Of a DNA stretch of 64,000 nucleotides, positions 35,635 to 43,661 are shown in pieces. Within the stretch, counting starts at the first letter, position 1. The number at the start of each line of letters is the position of its first letter. Made by a program: the position numbers and the translations under genes. Source of the stretch: Acidimicrobiales bacterium (lineage in GTDB: Bacteria; Actinomycetota; Acidimicrobiia; Acidimicrobiales; Palsa-688); contig DASUWA010000024.1 of NCBI GenBank assembly GCA_036378675.1, forward strand, positions 1 through 64,000, in the 5' to 3' direction. The notes below the pieces were generated by a model. It ran no database searches. It was given only the letters and a program-made list of their open reading frames with translations, and was not told the origin of the DNA.

Positions 35635-37062
35635 ATGAAGCTCGATTCCGAACTCGCGTGGATCGACGCGACCGAGACCGCCGGCTTGATAGCCCAGAAG
35701 GAGATAACCCCGATCGAGGCTGTCGATGCAGCGATCGCCAGAGCGGAACGAGCCCAGCCGCTGCTCAACTTCCTCGCCGCCGACCTCTTCGAGCGAGCCC
35801 GGGGACGGGCGGCGGGCATTGCGCCTGCCTCGGAACGGAATGCTCCTTTTTCCGGCGTGCCCTTTCTGGTGAAGGACATGTACGACGTCGCCGGCGTGCC
35901 GACCCGATGGGGAGCGCGTTTTGGGCCGCTGCTTCCGCCGGCATCCGCGAACAGCCCGCAAGTAGACAGGTTCGAAGCGGCCGGCTTGGTGGTGCTCGGC
36001 AAGTCTGCGTTGGGGGAGATCGGTTTTCTGCCCACGACCGAGCCGCTGGCATCGGGTCCGACCCACAACCCGTGGGACCTCGATATGTCGCCGGGAGGCT
36101 CTTCCGGAGGCTCGGCCGCAGCAGTCGCCGCCGGCGTCGTGCCGATCGCAGACGCAGCAGACGGCGGTGGGTCGATCAGGATCCCCGCATCGGCTTGCGG
36201 CGTGTTCGGGCTGAAGCCGTCGACCGGCCGCCTCGTCGGGCACCAGGATGCCGCCGGCGGCTACCCGCTGACCGTCGAGCACTGCTTATCGCGCTCAGTC
36301 CGGGACTCGGCTGCATTGTTCGCGTTCATGGAGCTCGAAGACCTGCCGGAGGGACTTCCGCGCGTCGGGCATGTCGCAGGTCCGTCGAAGCGACGCCTCC
36401 GCGTCGGCGTCCTTTCTCGGGGTTTCGGCGGCAGTGCTCCCGATGGCGACGTTGCCGCCGCGCTCGAGGCGGCTGGCACGCTCCTCGGTAGCCTCGGCCA
36501 TCAAGTCGACGAGGCGTCGTATCCGTTCGACACCGGGCCGATCATGGCGGACTTCTCGGTTCTCTATGCCAACGCCGCTTTGGGTGTGAGCCATCTGGTT
36601 GCCGGCGTCATCGGCCACGAGCCCGACGAGACGCTGCTGGAACCGTTTACTCTCGCCATGGCAGCCGCCGCCGCGTCGATGCCGGAAGGGGCGCTCGACG
36701 AGACCAAGCAGCGGCTCGAGTCGGTGAAGCCGATGTACCAGTCGACGTTCGAGGAATTCGATGTCATCCTCTCGCCGGTGACCCTGACGCCAACGGTGCC
36801 GATCGGTTACATAGATGGTGGCGTGCCGTTCGACGACCTCGTGACCCGGATCGGCGGTTACGCCGACTGCACCGTGTTGCACAACATCGTCGGTGCCCCC
36901 GCGATGAGTGTCCCGCTCCATTGGACGCCCGGCGGGTTGCCGGTCGGGGTGCAGTTCTCGGCCGCGGTCGGTGACGAGCGGACGCTCTTCGAGCTGGCGT
37001 ACGAGCTCGAGCAAGCCCATCCCTGGCGGGACCGTCGCCCGCCGATCTTCACACTTCCTTAA
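35635..37062 (+). CDS. amidase signature family hydrolase
   Basis: 475 residues. The Ser-cisSer-Lys triad is visible: Lys80 (PFLVKDMYDVAG), cis-Ser156 in SPGGSSGGSAAA and nucleophile Ser180 in ADGGGSIRIPA. Length is normal for the family. Amidase-signature enzymes cleave carbon-nitrogen amide bonds in diverse substrates, so specificity is not assigned. The gene precedes the response regulator by 25 bp, so the three genes may form one transcript. A second, different amidase lies just after the histidine kinase. Confidence 0.92.
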   Translation: MKLDSELAWIDATETAGLIAQKEITPIEAVDAAIARAERAQPLLNFLAADLFERARGRAAGIAPASERNAPFSGVPFLVKDMYDVAGVPTRWGARFGPLLPPASANSPQVDRFEAAGLVVLGKSALGEIGFLPTTEPLASGPTHNPWDLDMSPGGSSGGSAAAVAAGVVPIADAADGGGSIRIPASACGVFGLKPSTGRLVGHQDAAGGYPLTVEHCLSRSVRDSAALFAFMELEDLPEGLPRVGHVAGPSKRRLRVGVLSRGFGGSAPDGDVAAALEAAGTLLGSLGHQVDEASYPFDTGPIMADFSVLYANAALGVSHLVAGVIGHEPDETLLEPFTLAMAAAAASMPEGALDETKQRLESVKPMYQSTFEEFDVILSPVTLTPTVPIGYIDGGVPFDDLVTRIGGYADCTVLHNIVGAPAMSVPLHWTPGGLPVGVQFSAAVGDERTLFELAYELEQAHPWRDRRPPIFTLP

Positions 37063-37087
37063 TCATTCCCTGGCACGCTTGTTCCCC

Positions 37088-37765
37088 ATGCCGGGAGATG
37101 CGGGCACCATCGTGGTCGTAGAGGACGATCCCAACATCGCCGATCTTGTCGACCTCTACCTGCGCCGGGACGGTTTCAGGGTGATCCAGGCGACGTCTGG
37201 ATCGGCGGGGCTTGCGGCGGTGGACAGAGAGCAACCGAGGCTCGTCCTGCTCGACGTCGGCCTACCCGGGGACATCGACGGGTTCGAAGTGTGCCGCCGC
37301 CTGCAGTCGAAGAGCCGGGTTCCCGTTCTGATGCTCACAGCCCGCGACAGTGAGATGGACCGCGTGGTCGGATTGGAGCTCGGCGCCGACGATTACGTGA
37401 CCAAACCGTTCTCACCGCGTGAACTGGTGGCGAGGGTTCGCGCCATCCTTCGCAGGGCAGAGGGCGCCCCACCCGCCAAGGACGTCGCCCAGATTGGAGG
37501 CGTCGAAGTCGACCGGCCGCGCCGTGAAGCGCGGGTCGACGGGTCGGTGGTTCAGCTGACCGCAAAGGAGTTCGACCTGCTCTCCTATCTGACCGACAGC
37601 GTCGGGTTGGTGCTCACCCGGCGCCAGCTTCTCGACGGAGTATGGGGACCGGGCTGGTACGGCGACGAGCGGACCGTTGATGTCCACGTCCGCCAGCTTC
37701 GCAAGAAGCTCGGCGACGCGCTTCCGCTGACAACCGTGTGGGGCGTCGGATACAGGATGGGCTGA
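37088..37765 (+). CDS. OmpR/PhoB-family response regulator
   Basis: 225 residues from ATG 37088; the open frame extends to 36908 but only within the amidase gene. Receiver domain: acidic pair in VVEDDP, phosphoacceptor Asp56 (LLDVGLPG), Lys in DYVTKPF. Winged-helix DNA-binding domain: LTAKEFDLLSYL, TRRQLLDGVWG, RTVDVHVRQLRKKLG. It is followed after 3 bp by its histidine kinase. Targets cannot be told from the sequence. Confidence 0.95.
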   Translation: MPGDAGTIVVVEDDPNIADLVDLYLRRDGFRVIQATSGSAGLAAVDREQPRLVLLDVGLPGDIDGFEVCRRLQSKSRVPVLMLTARDSEMDRVVGLELGADDYVTKPFSPRELVARVRAILRRAEGAPPAKDVAQIGGVEVDRPRREARVDGSVVQLTAKEFDLLSYLTDSVGLVLTRRQLLDGVWGPGWYGDERTVDVHVRQLRKKLGDALPLTTVWGVGYRMG

Positions 37766-37768
37766 GCT

Positions 37769-39283
37769 GTGCGCCGGCGCCTGACCCTCGCCATCGTCGC
37801 GGTTGTTGTCGGAGCGCTAGCGGTCGCGGGCGTCGGGAGCCTGCTGCTCGCCGCCCGGGCGGAGCGGGCCCATTTCCAGCAACGGCTGCGGTCGCAGGCG
37901 CAGGTCATCTCCAGCAATCTCGACACCCTCGTGTTCGGCAAGACCAGCGCCAATCGAAAGAGCGTCCTGGCGATCGTCGCGGAAGTGTCGCGCCTCGAAG
38001 GCGTCGCGATCGCAGTGGTCGAACCGAACGGCACGATCACCCCGATGCAACCCTCGGCTCCGCTTCTGGGCCTGTTCGGACGTGCCGAACCGTTGCCGTC
38101 GGGGCTCAGCTCGGCCGACCTTCAACCGGGCCGCTTGCGAAACGGGGTGACCACGTCGGGTAGCCACGGGGCGTTCACTTGGGTCGCGGTGCCGACCTCG
38201 ATCAACACTTCGGCGCTCATGCCGTCCGGGCTCACCGCTGAACGCACCGCCGCCCTGGAACAGCGTTTGGCAAGCGTCGCACCCAGCGGCAGGATTCCCA
38301 TCGCTGTCATCGTCACTGGAAAAGAGACCGGAAGCCCCGGAGCGAACACGTGGTTCGCCTTGGCTGCCATCGCGGCATTGGCGGTCGCCGCGGTTGTCGC
38401 AGGTGTTCTTGCGAGGCGGATCACCCGGCCTCTGCAAGCGGTCGAGCAGGCAGCCGGTCGGATAGCCGCGGGAGATCTCGAACGGCGCGTCGACCTTGAC
38501 GGTCGCGAGTACCCGGAGCTGGCCTCGCTTGCCTCGTCGATCAACACGATGACCGACAGCCTGCAGGACGCAAAGCTGCGCGAACGACAGTTCTTCCTGT
38601 CCGTCTCCCACGACCTTCGGACCCCGCTCACGTCGATACGCGGATGGGCTGAGGCGATCGCCGACGGGGCGGCGACCGATCAAGAGCAGGCAGCCCGGGT
38701 GATCGGATCCGAAGCGCGAAGACTCGAGCGGCTGGTCCAGGATCTTCTCGACCTAGCCAGGCTGGACTCGCACGCCTTTTCCTTGCATGTCTCTCCCGTG
38801 GATATCGCGGCGGTAGTGGGCGACACCGCCGAAGGGTTCCGGCCGATGGTGGAACAGGCCGGCTTGCACCTTCAGCTGCAAATGCCTGATCAGGTCCTCG
38901 AGGCCATCGCCGATCCCGACCGGCTCGCCCAGGTTGTGGCGAACCTGGTGGAAAACGCGTACAAGTACGCATCGACCAGCGTCCACGTCACCGTGTCGGC
39001 GAACGAAGGGTCGATCGTGGTGGCCGTCGAGGACGACGGCCCGGGCATACCGCAAACTGAGCAAGGCCACGTCTTCGAGCGGCTGTACCAGTCCGCGCGT
39101 TCGCCGGCGAGGCAAGCGGGATCGGGGCTCGGTCTTGCCATCGTTAAAGAGCTGACCGCCGCAATGGGGGGAACGGTCGTAGTCGGATCATCGACTGCGG
39201 GACGCGGAAGTGTCCTGTCGGTAATCCTGCACGCAGCCCGCGACGCGCAGCCGGCGTCTTACGCTCCAGGCGGAGGCCTGTAA
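37769..39283 (+). CDS. sensor histidine kinase
   Basis: 504 residues from GTG 37769. Transmembrane helix 1 at about 5-25, an extracytoplasmic sensor region to about 190, helix 2 (WFALAAIAALAVAAVVAGVLA), HAMP, then HisKA with His in SVSHDLRTPLTS near 281. The HATPase_c boxes NLVENAYKYA, DDGPGIP and GSGLGLAIVKEL are all present. Forms a two-component system with the regulator immediately upstream. The 3' end overlaps the convergent second amidase gene by 25 bp. Confidence 0.94.
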   Translation: MRRRLTLAIVAVVVGALAVAGVGSLLLAARAERAHFQQRLRSQAQVISSNLDTLVFGKTSANRKSVLAIVAEVSRLEGVAIAVVEPNGTITPMQPSAPLLGLFGRAEPLPSGLSSADLQPGRLRNGVTTSGSHGAFTWVAVPTSINTSALMPSGLTAERTAALEQRLASVAPSGRIPIAVIVTGKETGSPGANTWFALAAIAALAVAAVVAGVLARRITRPLQAVEQAAGRIAAGDLERRVDLDGREYPELASLASSINTMTDSLQDAKLRERQFFLSVSHDLRTPLTSIRGWAEAIADGAATDQEQAARVIGSEARRLERLVQDLLDLARLDSHAFSLHVSPVDIAAVVGDTAEGFRPMVEQAGLHLQLQMPDQVLEAIADPDRLAQVVANLVENAYKYASTSVHVTVSANEGSIVVAVEDDGPGIPQTEQGHVFERLYQSARSPARQAGSGLGLAIVKELTAAMGGTVVVGSSTAGRGSVLSVILHAARDAQPASYAPGGGL

Positions 39284-40662
39284 CCGCCCGTCAGCGTCTC
39301 CAGCTCGCCTGCGACGAACAACGACGTCCGGTCCTCGAGATAGGGCCCGACCACCTGCACGCCAACCGGAAGGCCCTCGGGCGTAAACCCAACCGGAACC
39401 ACTGTGGACGGCAGGTATACGACGCCGACGAGCCCGGTCCACACAAGCGTGTCTATGTGGGCGCGGGGCCGTCCGTTGATGGTCACCACGCGACTGATGA
39501 TCTCGCCGGACTGGTCGTGGGCGAACGCGGCCATCGGCATTACCGGGCAGAGCAGAACATCGAACTCGCGGAACCACTCCTCCCAGACCGATCGCATCTG
39601 CGTGCGCGCTTGATGATTGTCCAGCCAGGTGCGGTGAGTCCCGCTGATCGCGTCGCCGATCTCCTTGTCGGTGCTGACCGATATCGCCGGCGCTATCAAA
39701 GAGCTGAACAGGGCCGCCGCGTCGGCAAGCTTGATCGGGGGTCGGGAATCCGACACGTTGGCGCCGACCTTCGCCAACGCCTCCGCCGCAGTCGAGAGCA
39801 CGTCGCCGACCTCGGTCGCCACTTCTCCCACCGGGTCGTCGAGCCAGGTACCGATCCGGTACTCGCGAATGTCGGCGCGCCGGGGGGCGGGCAGATCCAG
39901 CCTCCAGGCCTTGGCGTCCTCTCCGGATGCGCCGGCCATCACGTCGACCAGCTCAGCCAGATCGCCGGCGCTGCGAGCGATCGGGCCGAACACGTTTATG
40001 TCCGCGTCGATCAGGCCCCCGCCCACCCGATCGAGGTAGCCCTTCTGCGGGATCACGCCGAAGCTCGGCTTGTGGCCGCACACCCCGCAGAAGTTGGACG
40101 GGATGCGCACCGATCCGCCTATGTCCGTGCCGAGCTCGAACGAGGTGAGCCCCGCCGACACCGCGGCCGCCGCTCCTCCGGAGGAACCCCCCGGCGTTCG
40201 GGAGTGGTCCCACGGGTTGTTGGTCGTACCGAACACGTCGTTGAACGTCTGAACGTCACCTGACCACCGCGGCGCGTTCGTTTTGCCGAACACGATCGCC
40301 CCCGCGTCCCTTAGGCGCTTGACCGCCGGGGCATCGCGCGCCGGGACATGGTTGATCAGCTCACGCGCGCCTCCGGTCGAGCGGATGCCCGCGGTCTCGA
40401 TGGCGTCCTTGATGGTGGTGGGTAGGCCGTGGAGCGAACCGAGGTTGCCGGTGCCTTTTGCGGTCGCTTCGTCGGCGCAGGCGGCGGCTTCCTTCGCCGC
40501 GTCTGGCTCGAGTGTCACGACCGCGTTCAGGGAGGGGTTGATTCTCTCGATCCTCGACAGGTACTCGTCGAGCAGCTCGCGACTGGAGATACGCCGCGCC
40601 TTGATGGCAGCGGCCTGGTCCCTCAGAGTCCACAGCGCCGGCGAGTCGTTGGTTTCTGTCAT
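39259..40662 (-). CDS. amidase signature family hydrolase (second)
   Basis: 467 residues; Lys85 in TTIKDAIET, cis-Ser160 in TPGGSSGGAAAA and nucleophile Ser184 in GTDIGGSVRIP. Only distantly similar to the amidase at 35635, so not a recent duplication. Typical relatives hydrolyse aryl or acyl amides. Transcribed towards the histidine kinase. Upstream is a 186-bp gap holding a hairpin element. Confidence 0.92.
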   Translation of the reverse strand: MTETNDSPALWTLRDQAAAIKARRISSRELLDEYLSRIERINPSLNAVVTLEPDAAKEAAACADEATAKGTGNLGSLHGLPTTIKDAIETAGIRSTGGARELINHVPARDAPAVKRLRDAGAIVFGKTNAPRWSGDVQTFNDVFGTTNNPWDHSRTPGGSSGGAAAAVSAGLTSFELGTDIGGSVRIPSNFCGVCGHKPSFGVIPQKGYLDRVGGGLIDADINVFGPIARSAGDLAELVDVMAGASGEDAKAWRLDLPAPRRADIREYRIGTWLDDPVGEVATEVGDVLSTAAEALAKVGANVSDSRPPIKLADAAALFSSLIAPAISVSTDKEIGDAISGTHRTWLDNHQARTQMRSVWEEWFREFDVLLCPVMPMAAFAHDQSGEIISRVVTINGRPRAHIDTLVWTGLVGVVYLPSTVVPVGFTPEGLPVGVQVVGPYLEDRTSLFVAGELETLTGGYRPPPGA

Positions 40663-40756
40663 CGGTGGGACCTCCAGTGGTGACGGGGTGTCGATCGGCG
40701 GGTCTTTGAGGGCTTACCGGGCGCTGACGGTGCTTGATGGGTTTCTTGAGGGCCGA

Positions 40757-40819
40757 TTGGGCGTGGATCCTGCGTTTGGGTGTGCGGTTGAGCACCGGCG
40801 TGCTGATTCTTACGCCCGA
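40757..40819. repeat. nested inverted-repeat element, copy B
   Basis: 63 bp with end arms TTGGGCGT and ACGCCCGA (one G-T pair) and an inner hairpin AGCAC-CGGCG-TGCT-like. The left end TTGGGCGTGGA and the right end ACGCCC(A/G)AAC match copy A at 30734-30816. It lies between the second amidase and the glyoxalase gene. Confidence 0.65.
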
Positions 40820-40848
40820 ACGCAGCGATCGCTATCCAGTTGCCCGAA

Positions 40849-41229
40849 TCAGTCCCGAGTCAGAGGCCGAGCGAAACTGAGCTCGTGGCCGTCCGGGTCG
40901 AGCACATGGAAAAAGCGTTCCCCCCAAGGTGCGTCTGCCGGGGGCGACCCCGGCTTCACGCCGGTGGACTCGACGCTCTTGTACATCGCGTCGACATCGT
41001 CAACCCAGAAAACGATCCGTCCCCAGATCGGGTTTTGATTGGAGCGAGTCGCGTCGAGTTGGAGGTTGAGGTAGCTGCTCCCGGCTCGGAAGCTGGTGAA
41101 CTCGGCGTGCTCGCCGCCGTACAGGAGATCGAACCCGATCGATCGGTAGAAGCGGACGGCCCTCTGCATCTCCACCGTCAGAAGTGTTACAGCGCTGATG
41201 CTTTCGATCGGGCTTGGCGCGTGAGCCAT
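40849..41229 (-). CDS. glyoxalase/bleomycin-resistance (VOC) family protein
   Basis: 126 residues from ATG 41229; the frame to 41508 runs through the divergent DinB gene and is rejected. Two beta-alpha-beta-beta-beta units are apparent (VTLLTVEMQRAVRFYRSIGFD and IVFWVDDVDAMYKSVESTG), ending with FFHVLDPDGHELSFARPL, the usual VOC terminus with a metal-type Glu. Members bind metal and act on small thiol or electrophile substrates; function unassigned. Divergent from the DinB-like gene across a perfect palindrome. Confidence 0.85.
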   Translation of the reverse strand: MAHAPSPIESISAVTLLTVEMQRAVRFYRSIGFDLLYGGEHAEFTSFRAGSSYLNLQLDATRSNQNPIWGRIVFWVDDVDAMYKSVESTGVKPGSPPADAPWGERFFHVLDPDGHELSFARPLTRD

Positions 41230-41271
41230 GCCGGTCAGCTTGTCAGCTCGACGCTTCCGAGCGGCTGGCGT

Positions 41272-41296
41272 TTTGCGGACATGTTCTGTCCGCAAA
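41272..41296. promoter_or_regulatory. perfect 25-bp palindrome between glyoxalase and DinB genes
   Basis: TTTGCGGACA and TGTCCGCAAA are exact reverse complements around the 5-bp spacer TGTTC. The position in a divergent intergenic region of about 85 bp, 18 bp before the DinB-like ATG, marks a repressor or activator site. No cognate regulator gene is adjacent. Confidence 0.75.
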
Positions 41297-41314
41297 GAGT
41301 GGGAGGATGGACCG

Positions 41315-41827
41315 ATGAGCGAAAGAACCACGTCAACGGAACGGTCCGACTTCATCGCAGCTCTGGCGAAGCAGAGATCCTTTCTCCGCGGGACAGTCGA
41401 GGGCCTCTCTGATGAGCAAGCGCAACGGCGAACCACCTCGAGCGAGCTGTGTCTCGCCGGGATCATCAAGCACGTGGCGGCTGTAGAGGACTCGTGGGTG
41501 CAGTTCATGCTCCGGGGACCCGGAGTGATGACCTTCAGCCCCGAGAGGATGGAGGCACACGCTCAGACCTTTCAAGTGATGCCGGGCGAATCCCTCGACG
41601 TTCTTCTATCCCGCTACGACGAGGTAGCGAGGCGTACCGCAGAAGTGGTTGCCGAGGTGCCGTCGTTGGACGATACCCAGCCTCTGCCCGATGCTCCGTG
41701 GTTCCCGCCGGGCGCGCGCTGGTCGGCCCGTACGGTGCTCGCTCACATTCTCGCGGAGACCGCGCAGCATTCGGGCCACGCCGACATCATCAGAGAGTCG
41801 CTCGACGGCGCCAAGACCATGGGCTAA
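41315..41827 (+). CDS. DinB/DUF664 family protein (mycothiol-type metalloprotein)
   Basis: 170 residues from ATG 41315, a four-helix bundle with candidate metal-binding histidines in IIKHVAAVEDSW and HILAETAQHSGHADIIRE. These match the three-His pattern of DinB/DUF664 thiol-dependent enzymes. In mycothiol-containing actinobacteria, such proteins are often mycothiol-dependent isomerases or transferases. The specific reaction is not assigned. Confidence 0.88.
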   Translation: MSERTTSTERSDFIAALAKQRSFLRGTVEGLSDEQAQRRTTSSELCLAGIIKHVAAVEDSWVQFMLRGPGVMTFSPERMEAHAQTFQVMPGESLDVLLSRYDEVARRTAEVVAEVPSLDDTQPLPDAPWFPPGARWSARTVLAHILAETAQHSGHADIIRESLDGAKTMG

Positions 41828-41875
41828 CTCGATCGCACCAGCCGCCGATTGCGAGCCACCGGTAATGTCCGCTCG

Positions 41876-42622
41876 GTGAGCGGCCTTCCCAGAGCCGAAG
41901 CCGAGGCTTGGCTGGAATCGTGGGATCGGCAGCAGGAGCGTTATCTCCCCGATCGGGAGGAACGGTTCGGGTATTTGACCGCCCTGGTCTGCGTTGCCCC
42001 GCCGGATCGGGCGCTTCGTGTCTTGGATCTCGCCTGCGGTCCCGGTTCCCTGACCAAAAGGATCCTCGCGGTCCGGGCCGACGCCGAGATCGTCGCAGTT
42101 GATCTTGACCCGGCACTTTTGGCCATCTACCGGTCGCTCAATCCCGAGGTACTCGTGGTCGAGGCCGACCTGCGTCGCAGCGGATGGTCCGAGGCCGCCG
42201 GCGGCGAGTTCGACGCTGTCGTAACGGCTACTGCCTTGCACTGGCTGAGCGGCCCCGAAGTCCGCCGGCTGTACGCCGAACTGTTCCGGAAGCTGCGGTC
42301 TGGAGGGGTGTTCCTCAATGCTGATCACGCGCCGCTCGACGGGAGCCCGGACCTGGCCCGCAGGTGCGCCGATGTGTTGAACGGGGAGATAGATGCGCTT
42401 CCAGGCGAACGACATGATTGGGAAAGCTGGTGGTCCCGGATGCACGAGGACTTAGTGCTCGGTCCACTGGTCGCCGAACGCAATCGCCGGTTCGCCGATC
42501 GGGGTGACGAGTTCGCCCCGCCTGAAGATTGGCATCTGTCGGCGCTCGCGGATGCTGGTTTTGCGGAGTGTGCTGTTGTGTGGCGGCGGGGACGCGACGC
42601 CATCATCGCCGCCGTCAGATAG
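41876..42622 (+). CDS. SAM-dependent methyltransferase
   Basis: 248 residues from GTG 41876 (a TTG at 41849 is also open). Class I Rossmann methyltransferase: motif I VLDLACGPGSLTKRIL, motif II IVAVDLDP, and the post-motif FDAVVTATALHWLSGPEVRRLYAELFRKL. The ALHW stretch recalls trans-aconitate and related small-molecule methyltransferases. Substrate unknown. Confidence 0.87.
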   Translation: MSGLPRAEAEAWLESWDRQQERYLPDREERFGYLTALVCVAPPDRALRVLDLACGPGSLTKRILAVRADAEIVAVDLDPALLAIYRSLNPEVLVVEADLRRSGWSEAAGGEFDAVVTATALHWLSGPEVRRLYAELFRKLRSGGVFLNADHAPLDGSPDLARRCADVLNGEIDALPGERHDWESWWSRMHEDLVLGPLVAERNRRFADRGDEFAPPEDWHLSALADAGFAECAVVWRRGRDAIIAAVR

Positions 42623-42659
42623 GGCGATGAGTCGCTCGGTTCAGTTAGCCTCGCTACCT

Positions 42660-43547
42660 ATGACGCGTGCTTTGGTACTCGGGGGAGGCGGTCCGGTAGG
42701 CATCGGGTGGGAAGCCGGCCTCCTTGTAGGACTCAGAGGCAACGGGGTGGACGTTTCAAAATCAGACACCGTGATCGGTACCTCTGCTGGTTCGGTGGTT
42801 GGATTCACTCTCGCCTCCGGAGACGACCTGACCCAGGCGATCGGAGATGTTGGGGCAGCAGCCGGGGTGGAAGAAGGCGGCCCAACCTCCGCCGACGCGA
42901 GCGAAGACCTCGAGCTGCTCATTGCCGCGCTTGCGGAAGCCGCTGCCCACCCGGAAGCGGCCGAAGCGGTTCGCGCCCGTCTTGGAAAGACAGCACTTGC
43001 TGCTCGAACAATGGACGAGGAGCGCTGGTTGGGGATGTTCTCGAGATTTGACGGCGCCGCGTGGCCCACGGGTTTCTCTTGCACCGCCGTCGACACCGAA
43101 GACGGGAAGTTCCAGGTTTGGGACGAACGTTCAGGAGTGGACGCACGGGCTGCGGTCGCGTCAAGTTGCGCCGTCCCCGGAATCTTCCCGCCCGTCACGA
43201 TCAACGGAAGGCGTTGGATGGACGGAGGCGTCAGGGACATGCTCAACGCCGACGTGGCCGACGGACACGACGTCGTGCTGGCGGTGTCCTGCACGCTCCT
43301 CGAAGTCCCGGAAGAATTCGGATTGCCGGCCCTCGATGCAGTGATGGGCGCGACCCGCTCCCAGCTCGACCGGCTTCGCGACGGCGGGTCAAAGGTCGAG
43401 GTCATCGTCCCCGGGGCGGAGATGCTCGACATCAGTGGGTACGGGTTGAACCTCATGGACTTCTCGCTGGCAGTTGCGGCCTATGCGGCCGGAATCCGGC
43501 AGGGCGAGTCGGAAGCCGCTCGTCTCGAGGGTTTCTGGTCGTCCTAG
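42660..43547 (+). CDS. patatin-like phospholipase
   Basis: ATG 42660 (295 residues) fits the family's usual start, with the oxyanion loop at residues 8-14 (LGGGGPVGIGWEAG). Nucleophile Ser42 in GTSAG and catalytic Asp in WMDGGVRD (about 187) complete the Ser-Asp dyad. An upstream ATG at 42627 is possible but adds 11 residues with no role. Likely a lipid acyl hydrolase. Confidence 0.9.
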   Translation: MTRALVLGGGGPVGIGWEAGLLVGLRGNGVDVSKSDTVIGTSAGSVVGFTLASGDDLTQAIGDVGAAAGVEEGGPTSADASEDLELLIAALAEAAAHPEAAEAVRARLGKTALAARTMDEERWLGMFSRFDGAAWPTGFSCTAVDTEDGKFQVWDERSGVDARAAVASSCAVPGIFPPVTINGRRWMDGGVRDMLNADVADGHDVVLAVSCTLLEVPEEFGLPALDAVMGATRSQLDRLRDGGSKVEVIVPGAEMLDISGYGLNLMDFSLAVAAYAAGIRQGESEAARLEGFWSS

Positions 43548-43661
43548 GTACGTTGCCTGGTCAGAGGTTTGATCCTGCATTAACCACGCACCTGAGCCTT
43601 AAGGCACCTGTGCCGTGAGACACGTTGCGCCATCGGACCTGTTGAGCAACGATTGAATCTG

